Source of the DNA: Melanopsichium pennsylvanicum
Taxonomy: Eukaryota; Basidiomycota; Ustilaginomycetes; Ustilaginales
Reading direction: 5' to 3'
Length of the DNA stretch: 64,000 nt
NCBI GenBank assembly: GCA_900208305.1
Contig: OAPG01000011.1
Coordinates: forward strand, 434,001-498,000
In this document: positions 28,551 to 39,100 of the stretch, in pieces
Layout of the letters: the number at the start of each line of letters is the position of its first letter
Numbering within the stretch: position 1 is the stretch's first letter
Program-made: the position numbers and the translations under genes
The notes under the pieces: generated by a model
What the model was told of the DNA's origin: nothing
The model's database searches: none
The model's input: the letters and a program-made list of their open reading frames with translations, nothing else

Positions 28551-30821
28551 TCACAGATTGTCGAAGAAAAGCAGGTCGTCCGCAGTCAAGCCGCCTCCAC
28601 TGTCCTTTGCTGATACTTTGGAAGCCGGTGCAGTTGGACCCACCTGGGAGGCGTTGTCCCTAAAACCTGACTGAGAAGGTGAATCATTCAAAAAGACGGT
28701 GAAGGGTTCCGAGGCCGCGTGCTGCCCAGGCGCAGGACCAGCCTTTCTCGGAGAGGCAGCAGTCGCACGGGGCGGTGGCGCAATCGAAGTCCTCTTGTTC
28801 TGTACCTGAGGCGGTGGCTGTAGAGGCGACGCCGCGCTTTTCCTCGCTATACTGTTTGCTCTTCCCAAAGTCGTACTGATGGTCATCATACCACCATCGC
28901 CACTCATACGGCTCGCAGACAGACTGGACCGAGCAGACGATGTTGCTGTCGGACTCACGCCTGAGTTGAGGCTCGTTTGAATTGCAGGACTAAAGATGCT
29001 GTCGAATGCATCGAAAGCTGGCGTTCCTGTTACTGAGGTCTCTGTCCATGGAGGAGGGCGAGGCAGATCAGCGGCTGTATTTTGGAAGCTGGCGAAAGAC
29101 TCATCTTCATCATCGTCATAGCGATACGAATTTGTCTTGCTTTCTGTGCTTTCGTGTCCGTCAAGCCAGTCCATGTCGTTCCGGAGGGAATTTGTGGCCC
29201 AGCCTGATCTTTGCTTCTTCGTCGACGATTTAAAGATACCACTGTTCCGCCACATGCTGAGCAATCCGAGGCCCTGCGCTGATGCAGCAGGTACGGACGC
29301 CTTCGAACTTGAGTTGGCGGCTGGTGCATCGGCTGTATCAAGGGACATGAGATCAGGTCCGGTTGCGTCATCAGTGTACCTGCTGGACGCAGTGTCTTGG
29401 TATGGCTCGAATTGCGCGTTTGTCGACATTGCTGGCGATCTTTCGGCGGAGGAAGACGACTTGCTCCCCTCGCTTCCTTGTGGTATCGTTGGGCTCGGCA
29501 CGCCATCTGACAGCGAAGGAGCGCTTGCAGCACTCGCCAGACGGCTTTTGAAGAACGACGCCAGAAAGCTAGGACCTGACGTCGATCGCGTCTCATTGCT
29601 CGAAGTCTGCACCCAACCAGGACCAGAGGTCGTATCAAGCATGCTGGCACCAGAACCTGCGCGTCGCTTGGAAACACTGTCGATGTCCCCTGCCAGAACG
29701 TCGGGCAGCCAATCAGCTTTGGTGGTTGGTCGTGAGCTCCTCTGCCAATTAGCGTTGTTCTCGGAAGAAGTCAGCCTGACGCCGCGATTTTCGGTCTTTA
29801 CGATCGAGCTACGGACCTGGTTGAAAGTTGCCGGACTGGTCTGGATGACATCCGAGCGAAGGACACCATTTGGGGACATGATTGCTGAGGGTGGTGTCTG
29901 CAAGTGATGCAGTTTGTCGCGATGTGTTCCCTGACTGCCAAAGAGATCTGTCCATCCTGATCCGCCGATGCTTGGGTCCGCAAAGCTTGCTTGTGTCCTC
30001 TCCTCGGTGTTGATGCTGGAAATAAGTCTGCGAGCATCGATCTTGAGCTTGTCGATTTCCTCTCGGTCAAGAGGGCGCGCCTTCTTTTCTCTGAAGGATG
30101 CTTCTGCCGCCCAAGCGTCTGAGATGCCCCCTTCGTCACTGGCTCGATCATCGCGAGTGACCTCTGTCGCTTCTGCACTGTTTTTGGCATATGGCTCGGT
30201 GTGCAAGCTCGGACTACCCGGGGTTGTAGAAGAAAAATGTTGGTCTAGCTCATGCGTAGAGGTATGAAGTGTGTCGATAGAACCCCATCCAAAGGAATTC
30301 GGCTCTAGATTGGATGCCGGGAGAACCGAAGCAGAGCTGTGCAGCTCAGCGCCCCATGTCGAGGAAGAGTCAGCGGTCCATGGATCGTAAGACGAAAGTG
30401 ATTGCTGTCGAGTAGGAGTCGCACGTAGGTCAATATTTGAATTTGATATGTTATTGCTGACTTCCGGCGACATTGGGGAACCTTGGTGAGCCTCGTCATT
30501 CTCGCTTTTCGAGAAATCGCCCCACGCTGCAGAGGGCGGTGAGTGGCTCACGAAGGAATCCGCACGTTTCCCTCCCTCTCCCGCTTCGACCGACAAAGCG
30601 GCTGGTGCAGCATAATCCTCCGGAAAAGAACCGAACACTTCTTGAGCAGCGGGTGCATCCGACGACCATGGGTCAGATGCTTCGAAGGAGTTGAGCTGAG
30701 CGGAAGGAACCGAAGCTGACTTTTCTAAAGTGTCCGCATTTTGGTCTTGTTCGGCGTGCTTAGAGGTTGCAGGTGTCTGTCGAGCGTCGTCATCGGTCCA
30801 CGGACTGGACCAAGCATCCAT
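28551..30821 (-). CDS. Disordered protein with DPW and clathrin-box motifs, possible clathrin adaptor accessory factor
   Basis: The 756-residue protein has no folded domain that I recognise and is rich in Ser, Ala, Pro and Asp. Short motifs stand out: DPWSS near residue 48 and DPWTA near 146, matching the DPW motif by which epsin-like proteins bind AP-2. FGSF, AWGDF and SFASF resemble adaptor-ear ligands. LLFFD four residues from the C-terminus fits the clathrin box. The N-terminus MDAWSSPWTDDD is Trp/acidic. These motifs suggest a role in clathrin-mediated traffic, but that is inference from short motifs. The single exon is intact. It is divergent from the gene at 31283. Confidence 0.7.
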   Translation of the reverse strand: MDAWSSPWTDDDARQTPATSKHAEQDQNADTLEKSASVPSAQLNSFEASDPWSSDAPAAQEVFGSFPEDYAAPAALSVEAGEGGKRADSFVSHSPPSAAWGDFSKSENDEAHQGSPMSPEVSNNISNSNIDLRATPTRQQSLSSYDPWTADSSSTWGAELHSSASVLPASNLEPNSFGWGSIDTLHTSTHELDQHFSSTTPGSPSLHTEPYAKNSAEATEVTRDDRASDEGGISDAWAAEASFREKKARPLDREEIDKLKIDARRLISSINTEERTQASFADPSIGGSGWTDLFGSQGTHRDKLHHLQTPPSAIMSPNGVLRSDVIQTSPATFNQVRSSIVKTENRGVRLTSSENNANWQRSSRPTTKADWLPDVLAGDIDSVSKRRAGSGASMLDTTSGPGWVQTSSNETRSTSGPSFLASFFKSRLASAASAPSLSDGVPSPTIPQGSEGSKSSSSAERSPAMSTNAQFEPYQDTASSRYTDDATGPDLMSLDTADAPAANSSSKASVPAASAQGLGLLSMWRNSGIFKSSTKKQRSGWATNSLRNDMDWLDGHESTESKTNSYRYDDDEDESFASFQNTAADLPRPPPWTETSVTGTPAFDAFDSIFSPAIQTSLNSGVSPTATSSARSSLSASRMSGDGGMMTISTTLGRANSIARKSAASPLQPPPQVQNKRTSIAPPPRATAASPRKAGPAPGQHAASEPFTVFLNDSPSQSGFRDNASQVGPTAPASKVSAKDSGGGLTADDLLFFDNL

Positions 30822-31282
30822 GCTGTGCGAGTGCTAAGCCGTTCAGAGGCAGCGGCAAGGTGATGCTTTTGCAGATCGTGGCGATTCGTTTGTGCGGTGA
30901 ATTTGGGATGCTTTCTTGTCTCAGATGGTCCAGGATGCTGCTGTCATCAAGGTCATTTCCATGTCCTTTTGTCACTAAGAGATCGAGGGTATGCGCCCCT
31001 GCGTCGCACTTGGGGCAGTGATGTTATGAAGTGGTCAGCGTCGTTGTGACAACCCGGCAGACGCTACCATGCGCTTTACAGTGCTTTGATTTTCGGGATT
31101 CGGCCGACCAGCATCCAAGAAGCACAAATCCTCCACACATTTTGACGCACGACCCCCAATCAATGTGTGAATCTCCTGCTTGGCAGCAGCCCAACCTTCT
31201 CTCGTTCGACAACCATTTGGTAAACATGATCAGCTTGCAGATCAAGTCAATCGGCTCAGAAACATAGCGCTCGAGCTTCGAA
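30822..31282. other. Divergent intergenic region
   Basis: This 461-bp segment is shared by the promoters of the minus-strand gene ending at 30821 and the plus-strand gene starting at 31283. No strong TATA box or small gene is seen. Confidence 0.4.
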
Positions 31283-31976
31283 ATGGTCGGCGTCGAAACG
31301 TTCGCCCAAATGCTGGGCTCTCCTCCGAATTGTTTGCAGATTCAGAGTCTGCTCGATCAGGTGAATGATTCCAAGATTTCAACGAACAGCATCGTGCCCG
31401 AAAAAAAAGCCTATCTGGACGTACTCTATCACAACTACAGGACATTAGGCCTGAGCTTTCAATGTGAGTGAATAATATCAAGAGGGTCAGCCCTTTCAAT
31501 GCGCCGTTTGTTGACATGTCGCGATCCTGGTCCATTAATCCGCAGATGAAGCGGTCTTGCCTTGCACAGACGCTTCCAAAGCCGCACCTAGCAACCTTCA
31601 GTTGTCAGCAATCGACATCTATTCTGCACACGGCGACGAAAGCTGGTCAGACTGTCCTGCTCTTCCGCTACAGATAGATGCAATCCGCAGTCCAGCTCGC
31701 GCTGAGCCTATCAAGGCCACTATCGCACACAATTCGACAGGCAAGGATCTGGTGAGCGACCTTGGCGAACCTCAACGCAAAGGAGGTGGAGCTGGCGGAC
31801 GCTCCGGGCCTGCAGCTTGGATGGAATGGAGCTTCCAGCTCAGGTCGATGGCCTCCAACGAAGCCAAAGATACTAAAATCCTCATCGAGCTAGCAGGTGC
31901 CGCAGCACGCGGTGCGGACCGATGGAACGCCGAACGCGCTGGTGCTTGTCAATGGGCTGTCATCACCATCAGCTAG
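31283..31976 (+). CDS. Unrecognised two-exon protein
   Basis: Exon 1 is 31283-31463 and exon 2 is 31546-31976, with a GTGAGT donor and a CCGCAG acceptor. The phase-1 junction gives 203 residues. The first exon encodes PEKKAYLDVLYHNYRTLGLSF and the second begins YEAVLPCTD. The C-terminus contains WMEWSFQLRSM and RGADRWNAERAG. I see no signal peptide, membrane segment or known domain. It looks like a soluble fungal protein of unknown role. The splice model rests on frame continuity and could lack an upstream exon. Confidence 0.6.
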
Positions 31977-32057
31977 CTTCGCACTATACAGCAGAGTCGC
32001 AGTCAGTTATATCATATTATTGCTTTGCCTAGACTGCGGATTAACAACGACATGTGA

Positions 32058-34520
32058 TCATTTTTTGCTAAATGAGAGCTCCTTCTGTATCTCGCCAATG
32101 CGGTTCTTCCAACCCTCAACCTCAGCCATCTTCTTTTCGAGATCCTCAATCTCGTGTTCCATACTCAATTGCTCGGTCTCGGCACCGATGAAGTCGGTCT
32201 CCCATGCACCGTTCTCTCCAGTGAGACGCAGCAGCACCTCGTGGTACTTGAACAGCGAGGGCCTGTGCGAAATCGTAATCAGAGTGATGCCAAGCTCCTT
32301 GGCCTTGGCGTACATGAGACCCTCAACATCGGTGGAGACGGCACTGGTGCACTCATCGAGGATGCCGAACTGTGGTCGATGATAGAGCAAGCGTGCCATG
32401 CCCATTCGCTGCTTCTCGCCTCCTGAAAGTACGTCCTTCCATTCCTTGCGGGTCTCCCAGCCACCCTCGCGAGTGGGAAGATAGGCCAAGTGCACGTCCT
32501 TGAGAATCTCGAGCAAGTCCTCGTCGGTCTTGCCAGATGCCACGTGCTCTGGATAAGTAAATGGGTAGATGACCTGCTCGCGCAAGCTTCCGACCGAAAG
32601 GTAGGGTCGCTGGGGCAGGAACATGATGTCGTTGATCGAAGGTCGCTCCAGACGACCCTGGAAGACAGGCCACAAGCCTGCAATGACTCGAGCAATGGCG
32701 GTCTTGCCGACACCATTGGGTCCTGTGATCAGAATGTGCTCTCCGGGTTTGACGCGAAGCGTGAGGTTTTTGACCAGCTCTTCGCCACCACGCTCGAGAC
32801 CTGGTGCTGGGGCAACGATTGGAACCTTGTCAAAGGCGACCGAGTCGGAACCGGGTACAACTTGCCCCTCGATATAGCCGAGGTCATAGAAGGGCTGCTC
32901 AGCGGGCAGGTCGATAGGGCGGGGCATGGATTGGTACTGTCCCTTGTTGAGCAAGTGCAAGGTCGAGATGAGGGTGTAGACACGACTTGTGTAGCCAGCC
33001 AGCTCGGCAAGCTCCTTGTAGCTGTACATGAGTCGGCTTCCTGCGTCGGCCAGCGACAAGAGAAGACGGCGATTCGAAATGTACGACTCGGTTTTGGACG
33101 CTACTGTGATGTCCGTCTCCTTCTCGGGTGCGGACAGCGAAGCAGCAGCTGCGTCTGTGGACTCGACTTGCGGCTTCTTTGTGCCAAAGAGGAATGGAGC
33201 GGCGATGATGACATATCCTGCGGCAGACCAGGCATACTTGAGCACGAAGTCTTCAGTCATGTTGAATGCGACACGGATCTTAAAGATGCTGTTGATGTGT
33301 CGGACGAGGCGAATATAGGCTCGATTAAGAATGCCGGCCTCGATAGATGCTCCATTGTAGAAGGCAATCTCCTCGGCATTTGTGATGAGTCTGCTATGAG
33401 CGGCACGGAAGTCTCCTTCAAGCTTGGCTTCGATTGCGGCGAGCTTACCGAATGCCGGTGTCACTTGTCGAAGGATCCAGCCGGTGAGAAGGTAGTTGCA
33501 GGTGAGTCCGAGAATGCCCATCGGCCCAAGAGATCTGCTGAGAGCGTAATTGAAGATGATAAGGTCGAGCACGGGTTTGGAAACGTTCGAGTAGAGGGCG
33601 GCGAGGGTTTCGCAGAAGCGCGCAATGTCGGTGGTGATGTACTGATCAGCAGCATCGAGACGCCCATCGAGATTTATGATGCGGTAGAAGTTGGACTTGT
33701 CGTTGAGATAGAGGTCGTGAACGTAACGTGTGAGGCGGGAGCGGAAGCCGATGGCGAGCTTAGATTGGAGGTAGCGGATCATAGAGTTGGTGTAGGTGGA
33801 AGGGATGCCGAGCAAGAACCAAAGACCCAAGCCCCTCAAGAAACCGCGGCCGTTGGCAGAGACGAGATCACGAACAATCATACCGTCGAGACGGGCGACG
33901 AGCGTTGACAGATAGGTTCGAAGGACGAGGAAGGAGGTATGGAGGATGAAGACAAAGACCTCTTTGCTGTTTCTGTGTGGGATGAGGATGCGAAAGATGG
34001 CCTTGAGCTGGCGGAAGAACTCTTTGTTGACGCCCACCTTTTTAGCGGTGGCAGCAGCAGCACCGCCCTCTGAACGCATGGCTTTCGCATCCTCGATCTG
34101 TGAGCGCTTTGTGTCTTCGTCGCTTAGGTGATTCTTCCTGGCGTTGACGGCGCCTACGTCCGAGGTTGGAGGCAGTTTGCGAAAGACGGCATAATCAGCA
34201 TCGAAGGTGTGCGATTTTGTTGGTTTGATGGTGACTCTGGAAACGTGGCCTCGGTTAGGGACGAGCAAGTCTCTTGAGCCGTCTGATTTCGGGAGATAGA
34301 CCTGCTTCAAAGCGTCGGCGGTGTCAAAGTCGACGGAGCCAGAGCGTGCACGAGCGAGTTTGCCAATATTACGCTTGTGAAGGTACTGACTGAGCTGTTT
34401 ACGAAGGGAGAAGAGGGCGAGGAGGGCGATGAGGGCGATACCTTGTTTGCCTCTTCGGTGTGAGGAAAGGAAGTGGGCGAGCCAGCCAGAGTCCTGGCGA
34501 AGCTTGGACTGAACAGCCAT
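32058..34520 (-). CDS. ABC half-transporter, subfamily D (peroxisomal fatty acyl-CoA importer type)
   Basis: Subfamily D proteins bring long-chain fatty acids or acyl-CoA into peroxisomes for beta-oxidation. This 820-residue single-exon protein has an N-terminal hydrophobic helix (IALIALLALFSL), a membrane domain from about residue 180 and the region LDGRLDAADQYIT typical of the family. The nucleotide-binding domain is C-terminal: Walker A GPNGVGKT near 597, signature LSGGEKQRMGMARLL near 697, and Walker B FGILDECTSAVS near 715. It carries one membrane domain and one ATPase domain, so it works as a dimer. It is similar in layout to yeast Pxa1/Pxa2 and human ABCD1-3. Which of these it matches cannot be settled by eye. 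It is convergent with the gene at 31283. Confidence 0.9.
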   Translation of the reverse strand: MAVQSKLRQDSGWLAHFLSSHRRGKQGIALIALLALFSLRKQLSQYLHKRNIGKLARARSGSVDFDTADALKQVYLPKSDGSRDLLVPNRGHVSRVTIKPTKSHTFDADYAVFRKLPPTSDVGAVNARKNHLSDEDTKRSQIEDAKAMRSEGGAAAATAKKVGVNKEFFRQLKAIFRILIPHRNSKEVFVFILHTSFLVLRTYLSTLVARLDGMIVRDLVSANGRGFLRGLGLWFLLGIPSTYTNSMIRYLQSKLAIGFRSRLTRYVHDLYLNDKSNFYRIINLDGRLDAADQYITTDIARFCETLAALYSNVSKPVLDLIIFNYALSRSLGPMGILGLTCNYLLTGWILRQVTPAFGKLAAIEAKLEGDFRAAHSRLITNAEEIAFYNGASIEAGILNRAYIRLVRHINSIFKIRVAFNMTEDFVLKYAWSAAGYVIIAAPFLFGTKKPQVESTDAAAASLSAPEKETDITVASKTESYISNRRLLLSLADAGSRLMYSYKELAELAGYTSRVYTLISTLHLLNKGQYQSMPRPIDLPAEQPFYDLGYIEGQVVPGSDSVAFDKVPIVAPAPGLERGGEELVKNLTLRVKPGEHILITGPNGVGKTAIARVIAGLWPVFQGRLERPSINDIMFLPQRPYLSVGSLREQVIYPFTYPEHVASGKTDEDLLEILKDVHLAYLPTREGGWETRKEWKDVLSGGEKQRMGMARLLYHRPQFGILDECTSAVSTDVEGLMYAKAKELGITLITISHRPSLFKYHEVLLRLTGENGAWETDFIGAETEQLSMEHEIEDLEKKMAEVEGWKNRIGEIQKELSFSKK

Positions 34521-36112
34521 GTTGTGATTTAATCCAGCGTGTGCGCTGATAGGTCAGCAGGGAGTGTGGTGCAGAAAGGTGGTAGATTGAGGCAAGCAAG
34601 AATCAGATGCGGTCGACAAGGAATGTATCCACCGTCCTATCGACAGAATTGTCTCAACCAAATCTGGGGTCTCCTCGTTGAACAAGTAGTGGTGCGAAAA
34701 TGTTGGCAATGGAGATGTGGGCTCGAACGATTGACAGGAGGCGAACGGACGAGAATGCAGAGATGGAAGGACCAGGAAGGTAGTGGTGATCAATGAGTTG
34801 GCTGGATCGTCGGACCGGAGATTTGTCCAGAGAGGCGCCAAGAACAAAGAGACGCACAAAGCACGGTACGATAGAGTAGAGTAAGAGTAGAATCGAGTAT
34901 AGAGCGAGTTAGTAGCAACCAAGACTGAGGTGCATCTGACGGTGGGGATCCCGGGAATGAAAAGGCAGATGTGATACCGATACTGTCTGTGAGTGCGTGC
35001 GTGTTGGTGCACTTTCACGCCCCAAGATTCTCTGTCTCACATGACCGCTTACGGAGATGCAAGACTGCCGAGTGTGTGCTTTTTCGACCATAAAGACTTG
35101 GTGTATCGCTTTCCCGATGCTAAATTTCAATTAAAATTTCATCGGCAAATTTTAGAAATTTAGATCTAACAGTATCAGAACGGAACTCAGCCCTGTGGAT
35201 GTTGCTCGACTGTAGGCTCGTGGTGTGCGTATCAAGTCAAGCTTGACATTCGTGAGGGCTGAATTGCTGAATAAGTGGAGATGCTGAATTTCGGCTGGAT
35301 AATGAGAGAAGTGGCTGTGTCTCGTTCTAGCTGGAAGAGAAAATACAGCATTTTCATGTTTGACGTGGCCACCTACAGTGACAGCCGAAGGAAAAAAAAG
35401 AAAAAAAAGGGGAACCAAGTGTTTAATTTATATTTAAATACTGTACAGGAAACAGGCCACAGAGAGGGATTCATCGACAAACGAGCATCAAGCTAGGCTA
35501 CAAATACGCCGTGACGAACAACTAACCTTTTCATTTTCATTTGGGCTCTTTTCCTTTCTACAGTAAAATAATTTGATCGCGCGTGCCCCTTTTTTTCTAT
35601 TTGTGTCACAAGAGATTTTAATTAAAAGTTTAATTAAAAGGACAATCAAGCGCCTCACAAGTTCGAGTGTCGTACAGTGTACTGCGCGTCTTTGCATCGC
35701 CTCCGTCATCCTACTTTGTGTCTTTTGAGCTCCAATTTGGATTTGGTTGGTACGGTTTACATCGATGTGTTCTACCTTGAATCGTTCTACTGTGGACCAC
35801 GCCAAGTTGTTGGTCTCAGTTTGTTCCTCTCGCACATCCAACCCTTCCTGGCTCAACCCCCAAAAATTCCATATCACACAATCATTGGATTCGCTATTCT
35901 TTCTTCTCATCAATTTCTTCATCACTCCGACTCCCATTACAATTTTTTTTGTTTCCCTACAACCTCCTCTACTAGAAGAATCTCATTTTGGTCAACGCTA
36001 CCACCATCTTCGGGCCAATCGGCCATTCTGAGCATTTCTCATTCCGCTCTCACCACCAAGTGGTACAACTCGTTCCGTCTGCTACTCCCTGCACAAACGC
36101 AATCATCCAATC
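34521..36112. other. Divergent intergenic region of 1.6 kb
   Basis: The short frames here show no domain. It holds an AT-rich hairpin (35120-35163), A-rich runs (35390-35410), a direct repeat of TTTAATTAAAAG near 35620-35640, and a pyrimidine-rich leader (about 35880-36050) in front of the Caf120-like gene. Confidence 0.5.
35120..35163. repeat. AT-rich nested inverted repeat
   Basis: The outer arms CTAAATTTC and GAAATTTAG pair perfectly, as do the inner arms AAAATTT and AAATTTT around CATCGGC. Confidence 0.7.
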
Positions 36113-39100
36113 ATGAACAACTCAGTGTCAAATCACACTTCCCGCTCAGCAGGCCCAAACCCAGCCTACGAGTCGGATCAGCGCTCGCAGCAGCAGAACT
36201 TAAACCCTGCTACTCGTCAATCCTCCTTCTCGGTTCAAACGCCCTCTTTTTCTCAAAACTTTCGTGGCTTAAACGATCGTCAAGCTCCAACACCGGCTTC
36301 ACCTGCTAACGGCCCAGCTTCATCTCGTCAGTTCCAGCCATCGCACGCTCATAGCCAGTCCACCAGTGTCCTTCTCAACTCGTCGTCTCGTCAGACGTAC
36401 AAGCCTCAACCACACCAGCAGCAGACAGCCTCCAACAGGTCCGCCAGCATGCGTCCCATGTCCGCTTTTCAGCCGCTAGACAACCCCGACTATTACGTTT
36501 CTGGAGGTGCTGCCAGCCCTACCTCACCACGCCCTCCGTCTCCTACCGGCTCCACTGCTCGCTCCATCCGTGCCACCCCTCAGACATCCCTCACCTTTAA
36601 AAGTCAGGATCTCCGCAGCGCACTCAGCCTTCAGGAATCTCAGCAAAAGAAACTTTACATGGAAGGCTACCTCCTTAAGCGAGACGATCTCGGTACCGAT
36701 GGAAAGCCTCTGCATGCTGCCGATGAGAAGCGCCGCTGGACCGAATGCTTTGTTCAGCTCTCCGGAACCGTCCTCAGCCTTTGGAACGTCCAGCAGATGG
36801 AACAAGCTGCCGAGCGCGGTGCCGAAGTTCCACCAACCTACATCAACATAACAGACTGCTTTGTCGACTTCATCGGCCTCCTCATCGAGGACCCCAACTT
36901 GATTCCCGGTAGCCGTGGACGTTATCACCATGCTTTCGCTATCAACTCGGCTGGCAACAATCGCACCATTTTCTGTTTCCGTGACCCTCCTCCTTTCCCA
37001 CCCGAATCGCTCGAGCAATGGCTTGCTCCCCAGCACCGACACAAGCCCGAGCACCGCACCGTCATCGGCTGGCTCAACCTCGGTCACCGTCATCTTCAGG
37101 CATGGATAAACGCTATCCGTCTCGCATCGTGGGAAAAAGTCCGACTCGAAGAGATTTATACCGGCGCTCTCATTCGTGCACGATTGGGCGCTGTGGGTAT
37201 GCCTGGCTCCAACGCCCCCGACGGTGCCAAGGACTCGCCCGCTGCGTCGGCTTCCGAGACAACTGTCAAGTCCCCGCTCGTAAAAGGCAAGATGGAAGGA
37301 TGGGTCAAGGCCCGCTTCATGGGTTCTACCGAGTGGAAGAAGGTCTGGATGGTCCTCACCGATCATAAGCCCGACGAGTCCGAGTTTGGTGGCAAGAAAA
37401 AATTCTGGAAGCTCGGTTCCTCTGCAGGCGACCGTTCTAGCATCATGAGCGTTAACAGCGTCTCCAAAGATGCTCCTGGTGCACCAGGCAATGACGGCAA
37501 GGACCTGCCTCCTCCGCCGGGCAGCAACGGTGCGCCTGGTGTGGCTAGCTTTTTCGAATCCAAGAAGGACAAGAAGCCATTTGCCAGCCTCATCTACGCC
37601 GCTCACGCTTTTGCTGTCTATCCTTCGCGTCCCGAACTCGTCGAGGGCTCTAGCCTCTTCAAAATCGAAGGTGTCTTCCCCTCGAGCACCATCCTCTCGG
37701 CAACTCACCGCGTTCGCAGCACGGGTTGGGTCATGCTTATGCCTGAGCTCGACACTCCCGGCAGCAAGGGTGCCAACGCTGAGATGATGAAGTGGCTGAT
37801 CGCGTTCATGGACTCTTTCAAGCTCTACGGCCGTCCGGACACATTTGTTTGGGAGGCACGCGATCCCGTCTCGTCCTTCTTCGCATATCCAATCGGGCCC
37901 TTCAAGGAACGTCTCTTCCTCGACCGGGAGCTCGCCGAATTCCTCGAGATCGCTCGTGAAGATCACCTCACCACGCGCGCTTCGCTGCATGGCATCATGG
38001 CGGCTCGCATGCGAGGTGAGCGCACAAAAATCCTCCAACCACTCCCACCTCCTTCGCAGAACGTCGTCGCGTCCACACGCGATTCTGCCGTTATGCCCAA
38101 CGAGGAGTCGCGCTCGGAATCCCGAACTAGCGCAGCGGAATCTGCCTCGCGTTTACCGCCTCTCGACTTTGATTTCGCTCAAAAGCAACCGGCTGGTCCC
38201 AACTCTGCCGGAGTACAACAGTCCCCAGCCATGGCAAATCTTCCTTCCCAGCAATCAAGCACAGTGTCGCAAGGTTTCAAGGATTCCGCCAGAGGCGATT
38301 TCGCGGAAGAGGAGCGGGCGGAGCCAGATTTCGATGCGCTTCGCCCGCCTCGAGAGGCGCGTCCGGGCCAATTCGGCTCCAAGCAACCCATCGTGCACGC
38401 ATCCACCACGCAGCCCATCTCCACCCCTGCAGGGCCCGTTGCTGCCGCTCCTCTCAACAATGCAGCTGCCGCAACTCAGCCCGCACAGACTCCCATACTC
38501 ACACCGCTCAACAAAACCAACGTCTCGAAGGATCAGCAGGATGGGCAGGATGAACGATCCAGTCTCCGCGCCGCTCCGCTCGAAAGCCAAATGAGCCCTT
38601 CAACCTCTGTGCAGCCTCCGTCTCTTACATCCGAGCCCAAGCCGGCTTCAGGACACACTGCCGAATCTTCGCTCGCTTATCTTAGCCCCAGCAACACCAC
38701 ACAGACAATGCCTCTCACTGCGCAGGTTCAGCCGGCAGCTCGAGGAGCAACTCCCGTCTTCGGGCCGTCTGGTCGAGGTGCCGAGCAGAATGCATCAGAA
38801 GAGCCACGCTCGACCAAACGCGACTCTGACTTACCCTCCAACTACGACGAAAATGCTCTCTTCTACATGGCTTCCATTTCTGACCAGCTTCCTGCTCCAT
38901 CCTCGCAGCCTGTCGTGATGCCAGCGGCTGGTCGCAACGGTGTGACCAAAGAGAGCTCCCAAGCCTCTCGCCCTCACAGCCTTGCACCTGCGTCTGGCAC
39001 GACTTCTGCCATCCAGTCAGAGAGCACACACACCACTCGTCTTTCCTCTGACCAGCCCCAAACAGCATTGGCAGCTCAAGCCCAGGCTAAACCTGTCAAG

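Noticed and set aside
32490..33908. 472-residue open frame on the plus strand
   Set aside because: It is antisense to the ABCD transporter, whose motifs are unambiguous.
35677..36309. 210-residue open frame before the Caf120-like gene
   Set aside because: It overlaps the Caf120-like start in another frame. Its Phe/Leu/Ser-rich product fits translated pyrimidine-rich leader.
36524..38038. 504-residue open frame on the minus strand
   Set aside because: It lies wholly antisense to the conserved PH region of the Caf120-like gene, and its product has no recognisable domain. It is a by-product of codon bias.
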